From assembly GCF_019703515.2 (NCBI RefSeq), contig NC_059373.1, positions 11,195,281 to 11,259,280 on the forward strand: a stretch of DNA of 64,000 nucleotides, read 5' to 3'. The notes beneath the pieces were generated by a model. The model did no database searches. It was given only the letters and a program-made list of their open reading frames with translations, and was not told where the DNA came from. The position numbers and the translations under genes are program-made. Below are positions 42,475 through 52,960 of the stretch, in pieces. Positions within the stretch are counted from its first letter, which is position 1. The number at the start of each line of letters is the position of its first letter. The DNA is from Myxocyprinus asiaticus (taxonomy: Eukaryota > Chordata > Actinopteri > Cypriniformes > Catostomidae).

Positions 42475-42512
42475 TTCCAACCGAGAGTCGGGTGCCTCCA
42501 CCAAAAGTGTAC
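42475..42512 (-). CDS. J2, light-chain joining segment, intact
   Basis: [12 protein letters not shown] with the canonical FGxG beta-bulge motif; 38 bp, donor GTAAGT at 42469-42474. The terminal A joins with CT of C2 to give Thr. Serves C2. Confidence 0.93.
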
Positions 42513-42551
42513 CACAGTGATACAAACCCATTCAGAGGCTGCACAAAAACC
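42513..42551 (-). other. J2 recombination signal (23-bp spacer)
   Basis: CACTGTG, 23 bp, GGTTTTTGT on the - strand: consensus, complementary in type to the 12-bp V signals. Confidence 0.94.
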
Positions 42552-42916
42552 TCCTGCCCACTAACTGAAATAGTAACACTAACGCTAACAATCCACTTGC
42601 TCTTTGTCTTCTTATTAATAGGTAAATATTATCAATGAATTATTATGAATGCAACAATTATGAATGATTACTATTATGAATACTATTAATTTTATTTCTA
42701 TTATTGTACTAACAGTAATATTTAACATGCACATCAATCACCTTTATGTAGATATAGATTTTAAATGTCTCTCCAGCATTTGGTTCACTTAACTACTATA
42801 TTATAATATTAGACATTATGGACTTTTATAGTCTAATTTACAATATTACTTAAAACAAGATCAATAAATCATATTTACGTCATAATACTACATAATTATT
42901 GACATAATGTACTTAC

Positions 42917-42954
42917 TTCCAACACTTAGTTTGGTTCCTCCACCAAAAGTCCAC
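42917..42954 (-). CDS. J3, light-chain joining segment, intact
   Basis: WTFGGGTKLSVG, 38 bp, donor GTAAGT at 42911-42916. The second usable J of the C2 unit, 405 bp from J2. Confidence 0.93.
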
Positions 42955-42993
42955 CACAGTGATACATTCTCATACACTCGCTGTACAAAAACC
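42955..42993 (-). other. J3 recombination signal (23-bp spacer)
   Basis: CACTGTG, 23 bp, GGTTTTTGT on the - strand; consensus. Confidence 0.94.
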
Positions 42994-43197
42994 TCCAGAC
43001 AAGTTTTTCATTAAACCATGATGAAACTCCTAATGGTACTGCACCGTACTGGATTCAACTGATTTGATAATAAACTAAAATATGCATCAAATGTATTTTT
43101 AATATAAAACATTTACCACTCTATATGATACAAATCATATGAAAATATATTTAATAAGATATTTTGTCTGTTGTGTTCAGGTTGGGTTTTTCCACTG

Positions 43198-43243
43198 CTT
43201 TGCATTGGCAGCTCATGCTTCAGTGCTCTCCGACTGTTTATAG
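43198..43243 (+). promoter_or_regulatory. V7 immunoglobulin promoter
   Basis: CTTTGCAT octamer variant and TTTATAG 32 bp downstream, with CTCATGCTTCAGTGCTCT between, as in V1-V3. The leader ATG follows 63 bp later. Confidence 0.8.
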
Positions 43244-43306
43244 TCCTGTGAACATTTTGAACTCTTAGCAACAACTACTCATGCTAAAACAGAACCTGAA
43301 GCAAAT

Positions 43307-43389
43307 ATGATTCTCTTCATCTGGGCACTTTACTGCATCCAAGGTAATTTCTTCTTCAAATCAAAATGAAATATATATATTTTTCCCAT

Positions 43390-43427
<38 letters not shown>

Positions 43428-43824
43428 TTACTTTTAATTCAGCAGAATTTTCTTTCTTTTCACACAGGCTCTTTGGGGCAAGTTGTTTTGACTCAACCTG
43501 AGGTTAAATCAGTTCAGCTTGGTCAAACAGTCTCTATTGATTGTAAGGCCAACAATGTAGTTTATAGGTATCCACAGGGCTCAGTATCCAAAGATTATTA
43601 CATCTTTTGGTATTTTCAGGAGCCAGAGGGTCCTCCTAAACTACTTATATATTACACAACAATGAGGCCTTCAGGTGTTCCATCTCGAATGAGTGGTGGA
43701 GGCAGTTTTCACTCTGGAGGAAATGGTCTTGATTTCACTTTGACCATCAGTGATGCTCAGCTTGAAGATGCAGGAGATTATTACTGTTTGAGTTACCATG
43801 ATATCAGTGGTAAAGCAGTGCTCA
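43307..43824 (+). CDS. V7, light-chain V segment (family B), intact
   Basis: Leader exon 43307-43343 (MILFIWALYCIQ, donor GTAATT) and V exon 43468-43824 after TCACACAG. GSLGQVVLTQPEVKSVQLGQ, VSIDC, a long CDR1, [40 protein letters not shown] and C. No stops; core Cys, Trp and DAGDYYC present. FR3 carries a short GGGSFHSGG insertion absent from V2. Nearest V to J2/J3 and on the opposite strand, so joining inverts only about 1.3 kb. Functional in appearance. Confidence 0.93.
43391..43427. repeat. (TAA)n microsatellite in V7 leader intron
   Basis: About 12 TAA units between leader and V exons. Confidence 0.9.
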
Positions 43825-43852
43825 CACAGTGAAAAAGTGCCATACAAAAACT
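43825..43852 (+). other. V7 recombination signal (12-bp spacer)
   Basis: CACAGTG, 12 bp, ACAAAAACT: consensus apart from the last nonamer base. Confidence 0.92.
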
Positions 43853-43919
43853 TCCCTTGGTCAGATTACTGAGAATCTGAGACCTATCTGCAGGTGCTGA
43901 AAGGAGAAAACACACACAC

Positions 43920-44877
43920 AGTCACTGCCCAGTCACCTTGTCAGGGTGAGGTTCTACATGACTGGACCGTGGCAGTATCGGCCTGCCTTTGTGTTTTGTG
44001 TTATGTGTTCCCCCTTTGTGTGAGCGCACGGGTCCGGTTGTTTGGACCGCCGTGCACTCTCCGTTGATGTCATGGTTCTGTCAACCGGTGAGGTTGGGCT
44101 TTGTCTGACGAGGACCATGACATCATCATCCCCTGCCTGTCTTGTGTTTTGTGTTTTGTGTGGGCACACTGGTCTGGCAGTGGGTTATAGCTGTGCGCGA
44201 TTTGCCGCTGTGTGCCCTCCGGTGATGTCACGGTCATGGTACCTTGCCAGGTTGTGTTCGCCTGTGGAGGACTGTGGCATCATCGCCCCTTGTCTGTTTT
44301 GTCAAAGCATGTTTACGTTTTGCCCTTATGGTTTCAGCCGCCGCTGGCCTGCTGAATAAGTGCTTCTATGGGAACCCTGGAATTGTAGATTGTTTCCATG
44401 GGAACCCTGGAATTGTAGATTGTTTCCATGGAAACCCTGGAATTGTAGATTGTTTCCATGGGAACCCTGGTTGCTTCCATGGGAACCCTGATTGTTTCCA
44501 TGGGAATGCTGATTTGTTACAACCTTCAGCTGCAAGCAGCATCTGTGTCTTTTGTTCCCCCCTATTTATTTCCCCTCCTGTGCCATGGCCAATTTTGGAT
44601 AAATGTTTCTGTTAGTGCTTGCTGTCGTGTGCGTGTTAACAGTGTCTCTATTATTTGTCAATGTGGATGCATTGCGTGTTTCTCACATTGCAGATCGCCG
44701 TCGCCCTTGCCAGTGTTGCACCTGTCTGTTGGAGGAGGATTCCTCGGATCTGCGCCCGCGTGTCGGGAGACTCACTTGCCTGGGCTTGAAACGCACACAC
44801 CATCTCACGAACTCCCATCCCTTGCCCGCTTATAGCGGCTTTCCTTATTGAGCTCGGACGAGTTGGCGCTGGAACGC

Positions 44878-44880
<3 letters not shown>
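43920..44880. other. GC-richer repeat-derived block, unrecognised
   Basis: Base composition departs sharply from the flanks. It contains recurring phrases (GTGTTTTGTGT, GATGTCA/TGGT, CCATGACATCATC) and ends in a T tract near 44878. It resembles noncoding parts of a retroelement but no LTR pair, primer site or coding domain is visible. Open frames here are not convincing genes. Confidence 0.45.
44370..44510. repeat. 30-bp minisatellite
   Basis: Three nearly identical 30-bp units (GGAACCCTGGAATTGTAGAT plus TGTTTCCATG) followed by two shortened units of about 20 bp lacking AATTGTAGATTG. Translated it makes a periodic frame, which explains the repetitive open frames on both strands. Confidence 0.93.
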
Positions 44881-44911
<31 letters not shown>

Positions 44912-44922
44912 TTTATTTATTT

Positions 44923-44967
<45 letters not shown>

Positions 44968-45019
44968 AATAAAAGACTGAAATTTATGTCTGCTCTGGGT
45001 CCTGTTTCCCCAGCACACT

Positions 45020-45077
<58 letters not shown>
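44878..45077. repeat. Poly-T, (TTTA)n, (TG)n and (AC)n array
   Basis: T run 44878-44904, TTTA repeats, (TG)n 44925-44964, a 56-bp unique stretch, then (AC)n 45021-45077. The TG and AC tracts are mutually complementary across the spacer. Confidence 0.9.
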
Positions 45078-45078
<1 letters not shown>

Positions 45079-45561
45079 CCTATATGTTTTTATTAACATC
45101 CAAATCGGACTAAGCCAATCAGAAAATAAATTTTACATCTGCTGCTTTTGCTTTTACTATATTTTACATAGGTCAATCTAGCGCAATGCTTCACATATAC
45201 ATTATATTATTTAATCTATACCTATGAATGTTTGACTTGTTCAATATCATGCAAAGATAAAAACTTGCATGTTTCACACTAAAGGAATCAGAAATTATAT
45301 ACCTCCAAATCTGGCTTTCAGATCAGTTAAGTTTGTCGGCAAGTGAATTTGAGCCTAACAGGTAAAAAGGAGCCACTTTTATGAACTTCAAGGAGATTTG
45401 TATCTCCATGAAAAATATCTGTCAATCTGTCAGAGCCAATTTTGTACACAAAAATGATAAATGATGCAATCAATATTTTCTGGACAATAAGTGGAAATTT
45501 TCAATGAATAGTTTTTTTATTTATTTATTTTTTTATTTTATTTTTTTTTGTAGCTAAGACG

Positions 45562-46254
45562 TTAAAGGAATAGTTCACCAAAAAATAACGATTCTCATCA
45601 TTTACTCATCCTCATGCCATCCCAGATGTGTAAGACTTTCTTTCTTCTAAACACAGATGAAGATTTTTAGAAGAATATTTCAGCTCTGTAGGTCCATACA
45701 ATGCAAGTGAGTGGGTAACAAAAATGTTTGAAGCTCCAAAAGCACACAGTGGCAGCATAAAAGTAATCCATAAGACTCCAGTGGTTAAATCTATGTTGTC
45801 AGAAGTGATATGATATGGTGTGGGGGAGAAACAGATCAATATTTACATCCTTTTTTACTATTTTTTTTTCAATCTCCACTTTCAAATTCTTCTTTTGTTT
45901 TAGGTGATTTGCATTCTTCGTGAATATTGCCACCTACTGGGAAAGGAGGATAATGTATAGTAAAAAGGACTTAAATATTGATCTGTTTCTCACTCACATC
46001 TATCATATCATTTCTAAGGACATGGATTTAACAACTGGGGTATTATGGATTACTTTTATGATGCCTTTATGTGCATTTTGGAGCTTCAAAATTTTGGCAC
46101 CCATTCACTTGCATTGTATGGACCTACAGAGCTGAAATATTCTTCTAAAAATGTTCATTTGTGTTCAGCAGAAGAAAGTCATACACATCTGGGATGGCAT
46201 GAGGGTGAGTAAATGAAGAGACTATTTTAATTTTGGGGTGAACTATCCCATTAA
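45562..46254. mobile_element. Palindromic MITE, TTAA-flanked
   Basis: TTAAAGGAATAGTTCACC at left, GGTGAACTATCCCATTAA at right. Both arms contain CATCCCAGATGTGT and CAGCTCTGTAGGTCCATACA with its complement. 693 bp, same family as 51803-52490. Confidence 0.85.
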
Positions 46255-46382
46255 GCTATGTGACTATACAGAAATTGATTTCAAAAATAAATCTTTTTTG
46301 ATAAATATTTATTGGAGTGAGAAGCTTGAAAACTTCCCCAGGTCTCTCTTAAATATATAAATGGCTATAAATTTTCTTTTTG

Positions 46383-46401
46383 TTCAAAACAAAAAGAACA
46401 T

Positions 46402-46461
<60 letters not shown>

Positions 46462-46735
46462 TGTTTTTATATCATTGTGGGGACTCTCCATATACTTCCA
46501 TGCATTTTATGGATTTTATACAGATCTAACTATAATTTCTATCCCCTAAACCTACCCCTAAACCTAACCCTCACAGAAACCTTTTTGCATTTTTACATTT
46601 TCAAAAAACATAGTTTAGTATGTTTAATAAACCATTTCCCTCGTGGGGACCGCTGGCTGGGCCCCACAAGGTAGGTGATCTCAGGTTTTACTATCCTTGT
46701 GTGAACATTTGGTCCCCACAATCTAGTATAAACAT

Positions 46736-46818
<83 letters not shown>
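46383..46818. repeat. Composite repeat bounded by two (CA)n tracts
   Basis: (AC)n at 46383-46458 and 46739-46817 enclose 280 bp carrying GTGGGGAC / GTCCCCAC words near both edges (inverted) and CCTAAACCTACCCCTAAACC. A common fish interspersed sequence of uncertain class. Confidence 0.75.
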
Positions 46819-46820
<2 letters not shown>

Positions 46821-47519
46821 CAAAACACAAAAACATTAATCAAAATCTTTTCCAAGTGCGTTTGATATCTTTTGAAATAAAATCAAGATTTCAATCATTT
46901 TAAACAGGGTAGATTTATGTCGTGGAGCTTTACTGCCCCTACTGGATTAAGAAAGTACAACAAAGTGCAAATTATCCTATAAAGCTTTGCATAAATACAC
47001 ATGCTTCATTGATTTTGAAACACATGCCGGTAAGTTTAACCAAACACGCTTCAAACACATGTGCATGTTACACATGTGAGGTTTCAAAATGTCCTTCACA
47101 TCCACCAAGTAGTTTTTGGAGCTCAGCCCATCCTTTTGATGGTGTATGTCAGTTTGTAAACACCGAAATCTCCTTCAGACATTTGAAGTGGCATGAAGTC
47201 GTTAGAGTAATTTCATCACTAGGGGGCGCCCATTCCATACATGCAATTGTGTCTGTACAGCAATTGCGTGGTATTGAGTCTAAGTACAACTACGAGAGGG
47301 AATGAGGGGGCCTGGGGACTCGGGACATCAAGTCTGTAAAGTAAAGTTTTGTACCCAAGTTGAACACTCAATGCATAAAATTGTAAGAATTTTTTTGTTT
47401 TGATTTTTTTCTGTCTATACAAAATTATTATTTAGTCTTTTCTAAGACAAGATCTCTCTTGATAAATGTAGTGAATAAGGCAACATCAGCCAGAGTTGCA
47501 GTAGGTTATATGGAGCCAC
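46819..47519. other. No gene seen
   Basis: Unique-looking AT-rich sequence with no recognised coding exon. Confidence 0.4.
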
Positions 47520-47860
47520 AGTGTATCAGAGACTATTTAGCAGAGATGGGCCACTTCTATTAAAATGAATGTGAGAAATTGGAACGCCCAGCCAAGTAGC
47601 TCGCGTCCAGTGGTCATACAAGTTAAAATGCCAATCACCTTTTAGCTACAGACATCGCCTGTCAATCAGCTTGAGGATGCGCATGCACATTAGAAAAACA
47701 ACCTGGTAGAATTGCGATTTTCAGTGTTATCTGAGTTAAAGAAGCACAATTTATGATACCTGTGCTGTTTGATTTTACGGCTGATTTAAAATATGTTCTT
47801 TGATCGTTATCTTGACCAACCGTTTGTACTTACTTGCTAGAAAGACTTTGAGTGTATTCA
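47520..47860. repeat. Interspersed repeat X, copy A (uninterrupted site)
   Basis: Shares GATGGGCCACTTCTATTAAA, GATGCGCATGCACATTAGA and TTATCTTGACCAAC in order with 51781-52960. It serves as the empty target site for the MITE at 51803-52490. Confidence 0.75.
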
Positions 47861-48274
47861 TCAAAGACTGTTTAGCCCACAGGCAGGTGCAGAGGAGGTG
47901 GCTCTAGGGGCTCGAGCCCCTGCCCTTTTACTGAGGTGCCCCTTAAATGCCTCTCAAAATAAAAGCTTGCACACCCAAATTAAATGAAGTTTTTATGCTT
48001 AATAATAGAATGTGGGTGTGTAAAAATGCATCAATATTATGCTAAAATTTTGATGCATCGGTTACTGAATTTAATAATGAATTATAATGAATATAATAAT
48101 ACTCAGTGTGTAACAGAGGCTGTCTCAGATTACACGCACACTCTCACAACAGACGTGTGCCGCGTGACCGAGGAAACAAATGTGCACTTTAAATTAAGAA
48201 AGTTTAGTTCGGATTTCTGCCTCATCGTTCATAATTGCGCTCGTCTATGTAAGCAAAATAAGTACATTTTTATT
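47861..48274. other. No gene seen
   Basis: Short stretch between repeat X and the hAT-like element. An open frame at 47984-48292 has no family features and runs into the transposon end. Confidence 0.4.
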
Positions 48275-48415
48275 GTTTTCTTTAGAGCATGACCGATATG
48301 GGATTTTTTTTTTAGGCCGATACCGATTTTAGAGGGGGGAATTCACCTATTACCGATATGGTGGCCGATATAGTTAATTTTTGAGCTGGAATTATTATAC
48401 ATTGCCAACAAATTC

Positions 48416-48703
48416 TAGAAATGAACACTGAGAAAATAAAGAATAAATAAAAGTACAATAAATAGCTAAATAAACATCAGTACTGTATGTTCAGTATCAG
48501 TCAGTTGCTGACCATTTAAATAAAGAATAAATTAAAATTATAGCTAAATAAAAATCAGTACTGTATGTTTAGTATCAGTCAATGTCTGACCATTTAAATA
48601 AAGAATAAATTCAAATAAAATAAATAGCTAAATTAACATCAGTACTGTTTAGTATCAGTCAATTGCTGACCATTTAAATAAAGAATAAATAAAAATAAAA
48701 TAA
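48416..48703. repeat. About 80-bp minisatellite, left part
   Basis: Units containing AAATAGCTAAATAAACATCA, GTACTGTATGTTxAGTATCAGTCA and GCTGACCATTTAAATAAAGA, about 3.3 copies. Continues at 49893 after the nested element. Confidence 0.88.
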
Positions 48704-49892
48704 GGGGCCGTTTACACGACAAAGTTTTCAACTAAAAACTGAAAACTTTTTATGTGTTTTGGGTGTTCGTTTACACGACAACGGGGTTTTTGGGCCTGAA
48801 AACGCAAACTTTTGAAAACGGGTTTCAAAGTGCAAGTTTTTGAAAACGATGCCGTTATTGTCTCTGTGTAAACATACAAAAACACGAATTTGTGAAAACG
48901 ATGACGTCATGCGCACGTGTATTACGTGTTATATAAAGAATGATGGATTGATAGGCATCAATGTATAATTATCAATGTGAATACTGGTGTCTGTGCATAA
49001 ACAATAATCAACAATTTATTAATTTGGAGTGTTTTGTATGGAGTGTGAACATTGTACAGTAGGCAGAACCTGCAATTTGAAAATCTTGAAATTAATGTAT
49101 GGATTCAGATGGGAAAAATTTATTTGTATTTTAAATGTTTATTTATATTTATTTGGTTTGTACCTTTACCCTGCAATTCATTCACTCACCGCTTATATAG
49201 CCTATAGACAGAGATGTGATGCCATGTACAGTATTCAATGACATGCTTAGAATATGAAAACATGAGGCAGTGAAAATGCATGTTAGAGCCAATGTACACA
49301 AGACTTCTCTCTCCGTCAGAAGATATTCATATATCAGAGTACTGTCTGATATCCAAAACCAGTTAACATCAACAGCTTGTTATGTAAACTTATTCTCCTA
49401 CCAGCCCAAGAGTCAGCAGGGGGAATACAGAAGAAGGCAGGAGACGAAGTGATGGTAAAAATGAACAGAGTTTATTGAATAATCATGAGAGTTCAGTCTA
49501 TAGGCATGCGTGCGAGTACTTCAAAACAACGTGCTAGACATTCAAAACTACAATGTCGGACTACAGGACTGTGTTTGTGCTGCTCAAGATTTTGAGTTTA
49601 TTGAAGCTTCTCCAGCAAATTAATTGTAGTAATAAAGCTTTCGCCATCTTCATTGTTTGTATTCACTGCTCTGTGGAAGAATGCTTATGTGCGCAGGCGC
49701 GTAGTGTTTCTTTACAAAGTGACATCGCCAACTACTGGCCTGGCAGGCATAATACAGCCTTTTAGTTGTTTTCGTGGATCCGTGTGAACGGGGATCGTTT
49801 TGACAACGTTGTCGTCTGTACGTGAAACGTTTCAAAAACGCAAAGGTAAACTTTTCTGTTTTTAGTACATCGTTGTCATGTAAACGTACCCT
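48704..49892. mobile_element. Nested TIR element inside the minisatellite
   Basis: Left end GGGGCCGTTTACACGACA and right end (reversed) AGGGTACGTTTACATGACA; similarity continues through CTAAAAAC about 38 bp in. Sub-terminal GAAAACG / CGTTTTCA words repeat. 1.19 kb, no transposase recognised. The minisatellite phase continues across it, so it arrived later. The target duplication is too short to resolve; a Harbinger-type element is possible. Confidence 0.75.
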
Positions 49893-50210
49893 CAATAGCT
49901 AAATAAACATCAGTAGTACTGTTTAGTTTCAGTCAATTGCTGACCGTTTAAATAAAGAATAAATAAAAATATAATAAATAGCTAAATAAAAATCAGTACT
50001 GTATGTTTAGGATCAGTCAGTTGCTGACCATTAAAATAAATAATAAATTCAAATAAAATAAATAGCTAAATAAACATCAGTACTGTTTAGTATCTGTCAA
50101 ATGCTGACCACTAAAATAAAGAATAAATAAAAATACAATAAATAGCTAAATAAACATCAGTTCTGTTTAGTATCAGTCAAATACTGACTATTTTAATACT
50201 GCCAGTCAAT
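49893..50210. repeat. About 80-bp minisatellite, right part
   Basis: About four further units of the array at 48416-48703, in phase. Confidence 0.88.
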
Positions 50211-51208
50211 TAGGGGCAGGTTGTAAAACAAGAAGCATTTACACCTGCCGAGCCAAGAGATAAACAGCGGTAGCGGTGTTACACGGTTTTCTGCTATAAA
50301 GTTCAGGGGAAACTTTCAACAGTGGAAAACCAGACTTTTAAATATTACATTTAGTAAATGCAACGACTGGACTTGTTCGGTTGAAGGGGGTACCAAACTG
50401 CGAATCCTGAACAAAACAGTTTGGTGAATACATGTTTACACATTAGCTTCCACTCACCTGACAAGGGATTTAAGTAGCTACATGGTTAGCTAGTTAGCTA
50501 TAAGCTCGTAGTCACGGATAGTAAAAGATGGACGCTGTTTACGTTATTTACTTTCCAGCATTGTGTCTCACCAACTCAACACTCAATAGACACATTCCAC
50601 CACTGCACTGTTGTGTGCTGAGTAGCAAAAAAGTGCTCTGATGTTTACCTTTCAATCTGCTACATTACTGACTGCACAGACAAACTATAGCTAGCTAACA
50701 GCAAACAGACATGAGTGACATGGTTGTGAGGGACAAGGTTAATGTTATATTAGTTATACTGAAAAGGGAAAATTATGTGGTCATTGTTTATTAACTTTCC
50801 AGTATGTATTTCACAAACTAGTTAACAACTTACCGTTAAGACACCGGATTAACTCGCACTGTCTGCAGAACCACCATCAGCTCAGCTCTGTAAACAATGG
50901 AGTCGGAGCGCGCTCTGCTGGACAAACTACGTTATGACACCAATTCTAAATCACCCCAAGCATTGTTTTCTGCATATATTCTGAAAAAAAGTTTTCATAT
51001 CTGCGCATGTTGGAAAACATATACGGCGATACGATATATCTGTGAAAGGCTAATAATATAGGATAATATCGGCCAACCAATAAATCGGTCAGGCACTACT
51101 TTTCTTTAGCAATTATGATATATTATGCATATTGTGGAAAATTTAGAGAATACACTTGGAAAGGTAGGCGATACTGTACAGCACATTTACTCGCGTTTAT
51201 TGATTATT

Positions 51209-51314
51209 TGTCCTTAACGTGTTACACGGCATTATGTCCTTAACATGTTACATGGCAATATGTCCTTAACGTGTTATATGGCATTATGCCCTTAACGTGT
51301 TACACAGCATTATG
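51209..51314. repeat. 26-bp tandem repeat
   Basis: Four units of TGTCCTTAACGTGTTACACG plus GCATTA with small changes. Confidence 0.9.
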
Positions 51315-51780
51315 TTTTTCATTCTGTGAGCCTGTTTGGTTGACGATCAGACTCTGCCTGTAGAGATGACATATTTTATTTATATTTCAATTATTGGTTC
51401 AGAAAATGGTCCCATGATGATATGCAAATCTATTACGCATAATCAGCAGTCTACTTACCTTCTGTTTGTGTTGTTTACATAAAGTCAGACATGATATTAC
51501 GTATTTATTTCTTATCCACAATTTAGTTTTGAACCAGTGAATGTAACCTAAACCCAGGTTTTTTTAAATTATTATTTTATCCCACAATTTATATTTTTGT
51601 CTTTAGCATTTTTTTGGGAAAATAATTATGAATACAAAATAATTGAATTTAGTTTTATGACTAATTATTGAGCATAACATTTTATATATTCACAGGCCAA
51701 ATCCATTGATAAAAGTGTCATTAATTTGTTTAGTTAAGCATTAAAACGTAATGCTCAAAATGTCTGTGCACATCCCTGTT
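51315..51780. other. No gene seen
   Basis: AT-rich sequence with no recognised feature. Confidence 0.4.
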
Positions 51781-51802
51781 AGCCCAAGATGGACCACTTG
51801 TA

Positions 51803-52490
51803 TTAAATGGATAGTTCACACAAAACATTTACACACCCTCATGCCATCCCAGATGTGTATGACTTTCTTTCTTTTGCAGAACACAAATAAAGATTTTTAG
51901 ATGAGTATCTCAGCTCTGTAGGTCCTCACAATGCAAGTGAATGATGACCAGAACTCAGAGGTCCAAAATGCAAATAAAAGCAGCATAAAAGAATCTATAT
52001 GACTCCAGTGATTTAATCCATGTCTTCAGAAGTGATATGATAGGTGTGGGTGAGAAATAGATCAATATTTAAATCCTTTTTTACTATAAATCTCCAACAC
52101 TGACCAGCTCCAATCAGCAGGTGGATGAATGTGAAAGTGAAAGTCACTTCCACACCAGAATTTGAAAGTGAAAATGAAAGTGGAGATTGATGGTAAAAGG
52201 ACTAAAATATTGATCTGTTTCTCATCCACACCTTTCATATCACTTCAGAAGACATGCGTTTAACCACTGGAGTCATATGGATAACTTTTATGATGCCTTT
52301 ATGTCCTTTTTGGATATTCTGGGTTCTGGTCACCATTAACTTGCATTTTATGGACTTACAGAGCTTAAATGTTCTTCTAAAAATCTTAATTTGTGTTCTG
52401 CAGAAGAAAGAAAGTCTCACACATCTGGGATGGCATGAGAGTGAGTAAATGATGAGAGAATTTTCATTTTTAGGTGAACTATCCCTTTAA
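51803..52490. mobile_element. Palindromic MITE with demonstrated TTAA duplication
   Basis: TTAA at 51803-51806 and 52487-52490 flank an element ending in GGATAGTTCAC / GTGAACTATCC. Copy A of the host repeat has a single TTAA at the same point, so TTAA was duplicated on insertion. That target choice points to a piggyBac- or Kolobok-type transposase in trans. Confidence 0.9.
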
Positions 52491-52699
52491 AATGAATGGG
52501 AGGAATTGGAACACCCAATATGGCAGATGTAGAAAAGGAAGTCCCGCCTTACAGGTAAAGGAGCCAATCCCCTTTTAGATACAGACATCACTTGTCAGTC
52601 AACTCGAGAATGCGCATGCACATTAGATGGACCAGCCTGAAAAAATAGCATTTAAAAAAATTGAGCTAAAGAAGTACAATTCACGATACCATTGTAGTC

Positions 52700-52905
52700 A
52701 GATACAATTATTATTTAATTATTTAATTTTTATACACAATTTACAATCATATTTAATCAAACTACACAATGATCACTCTATGACTTAATAGATATTACAG
52801 TTTCATTTTTGTTAATGCATGATTTTCTGTAAAGATGCTTTGAAATTATGTGCGTTGTGAAAAGCCCTATACAAATAAAAATGATTTGACTTGAGATTTA
52901 ACCTC
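52700..52905. mobile_element. LINE/SINE-type 3' tail fragment
   Basis: Contains TAAAGATGCTTTGAAATTAT and GTGAAAAGCCCTATACAAAT, words I associate with the 3' tails of fish L2-like LINEs and their SINE partners. Absent from copy A of repeat X, so it is an insertion. Confidence 0.55.
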
Positions 52906-52960
52906 TAATTTGAAGTATGTTTTTTTTTTTATCGTAATCTTGACCAACTATCTATTTTTT

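Larger units (their letters stand above)
48283..51098. mobile_element. 2.8-kb hAT-like non-autonomous element
   Basis: Ends TAGAGCATGACCGAT and, reversed, TAGTGCCTGACCGATTTATT; inner words GGCCGATA and complement follow. Flanking 8-mers GTTTTCTT (48275-48282) and CTTTTCTT (51099-51106) differ at one base, fitting an aged hAT duplication. No transposase inside; instead a minisatellite and a second nested element. Confidence 0.8.
51781..52960. repeat. Interspersed repeat X, copy B, interrupted
   Basis: Same order of words as copy A at 47520-47860 but split by a TTAA MITE (51807-52486) and again by a stretch of about 200 bp (52700-52905). Confidence 0.75.

Noticed and set aside
44370..44510. 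Possible CRISPR-like spaced repeats
   Set aside because: Units are contiguous without unique spacers, and the genome is vertebrate.
44244..44615. Repetitive open frame with HGNPGIVDC-type units
   Set aside because: It is the translation of a 30-bp minisatellite, also open on the other strand.
43920..44880. GC-richer block as a possible protein-coding gene or CpG island
   Set aside because: No long domain-bearing frame and low CpG clustering; phrases look repeat-derived.
46548..46572. CCCCTAAACCTAACCC words suggesting an interstitial telomere repeat
   Set aside because: Only a few degenerate units inside a common CA-bounded fish repeat; no (TTAGGG)n array.
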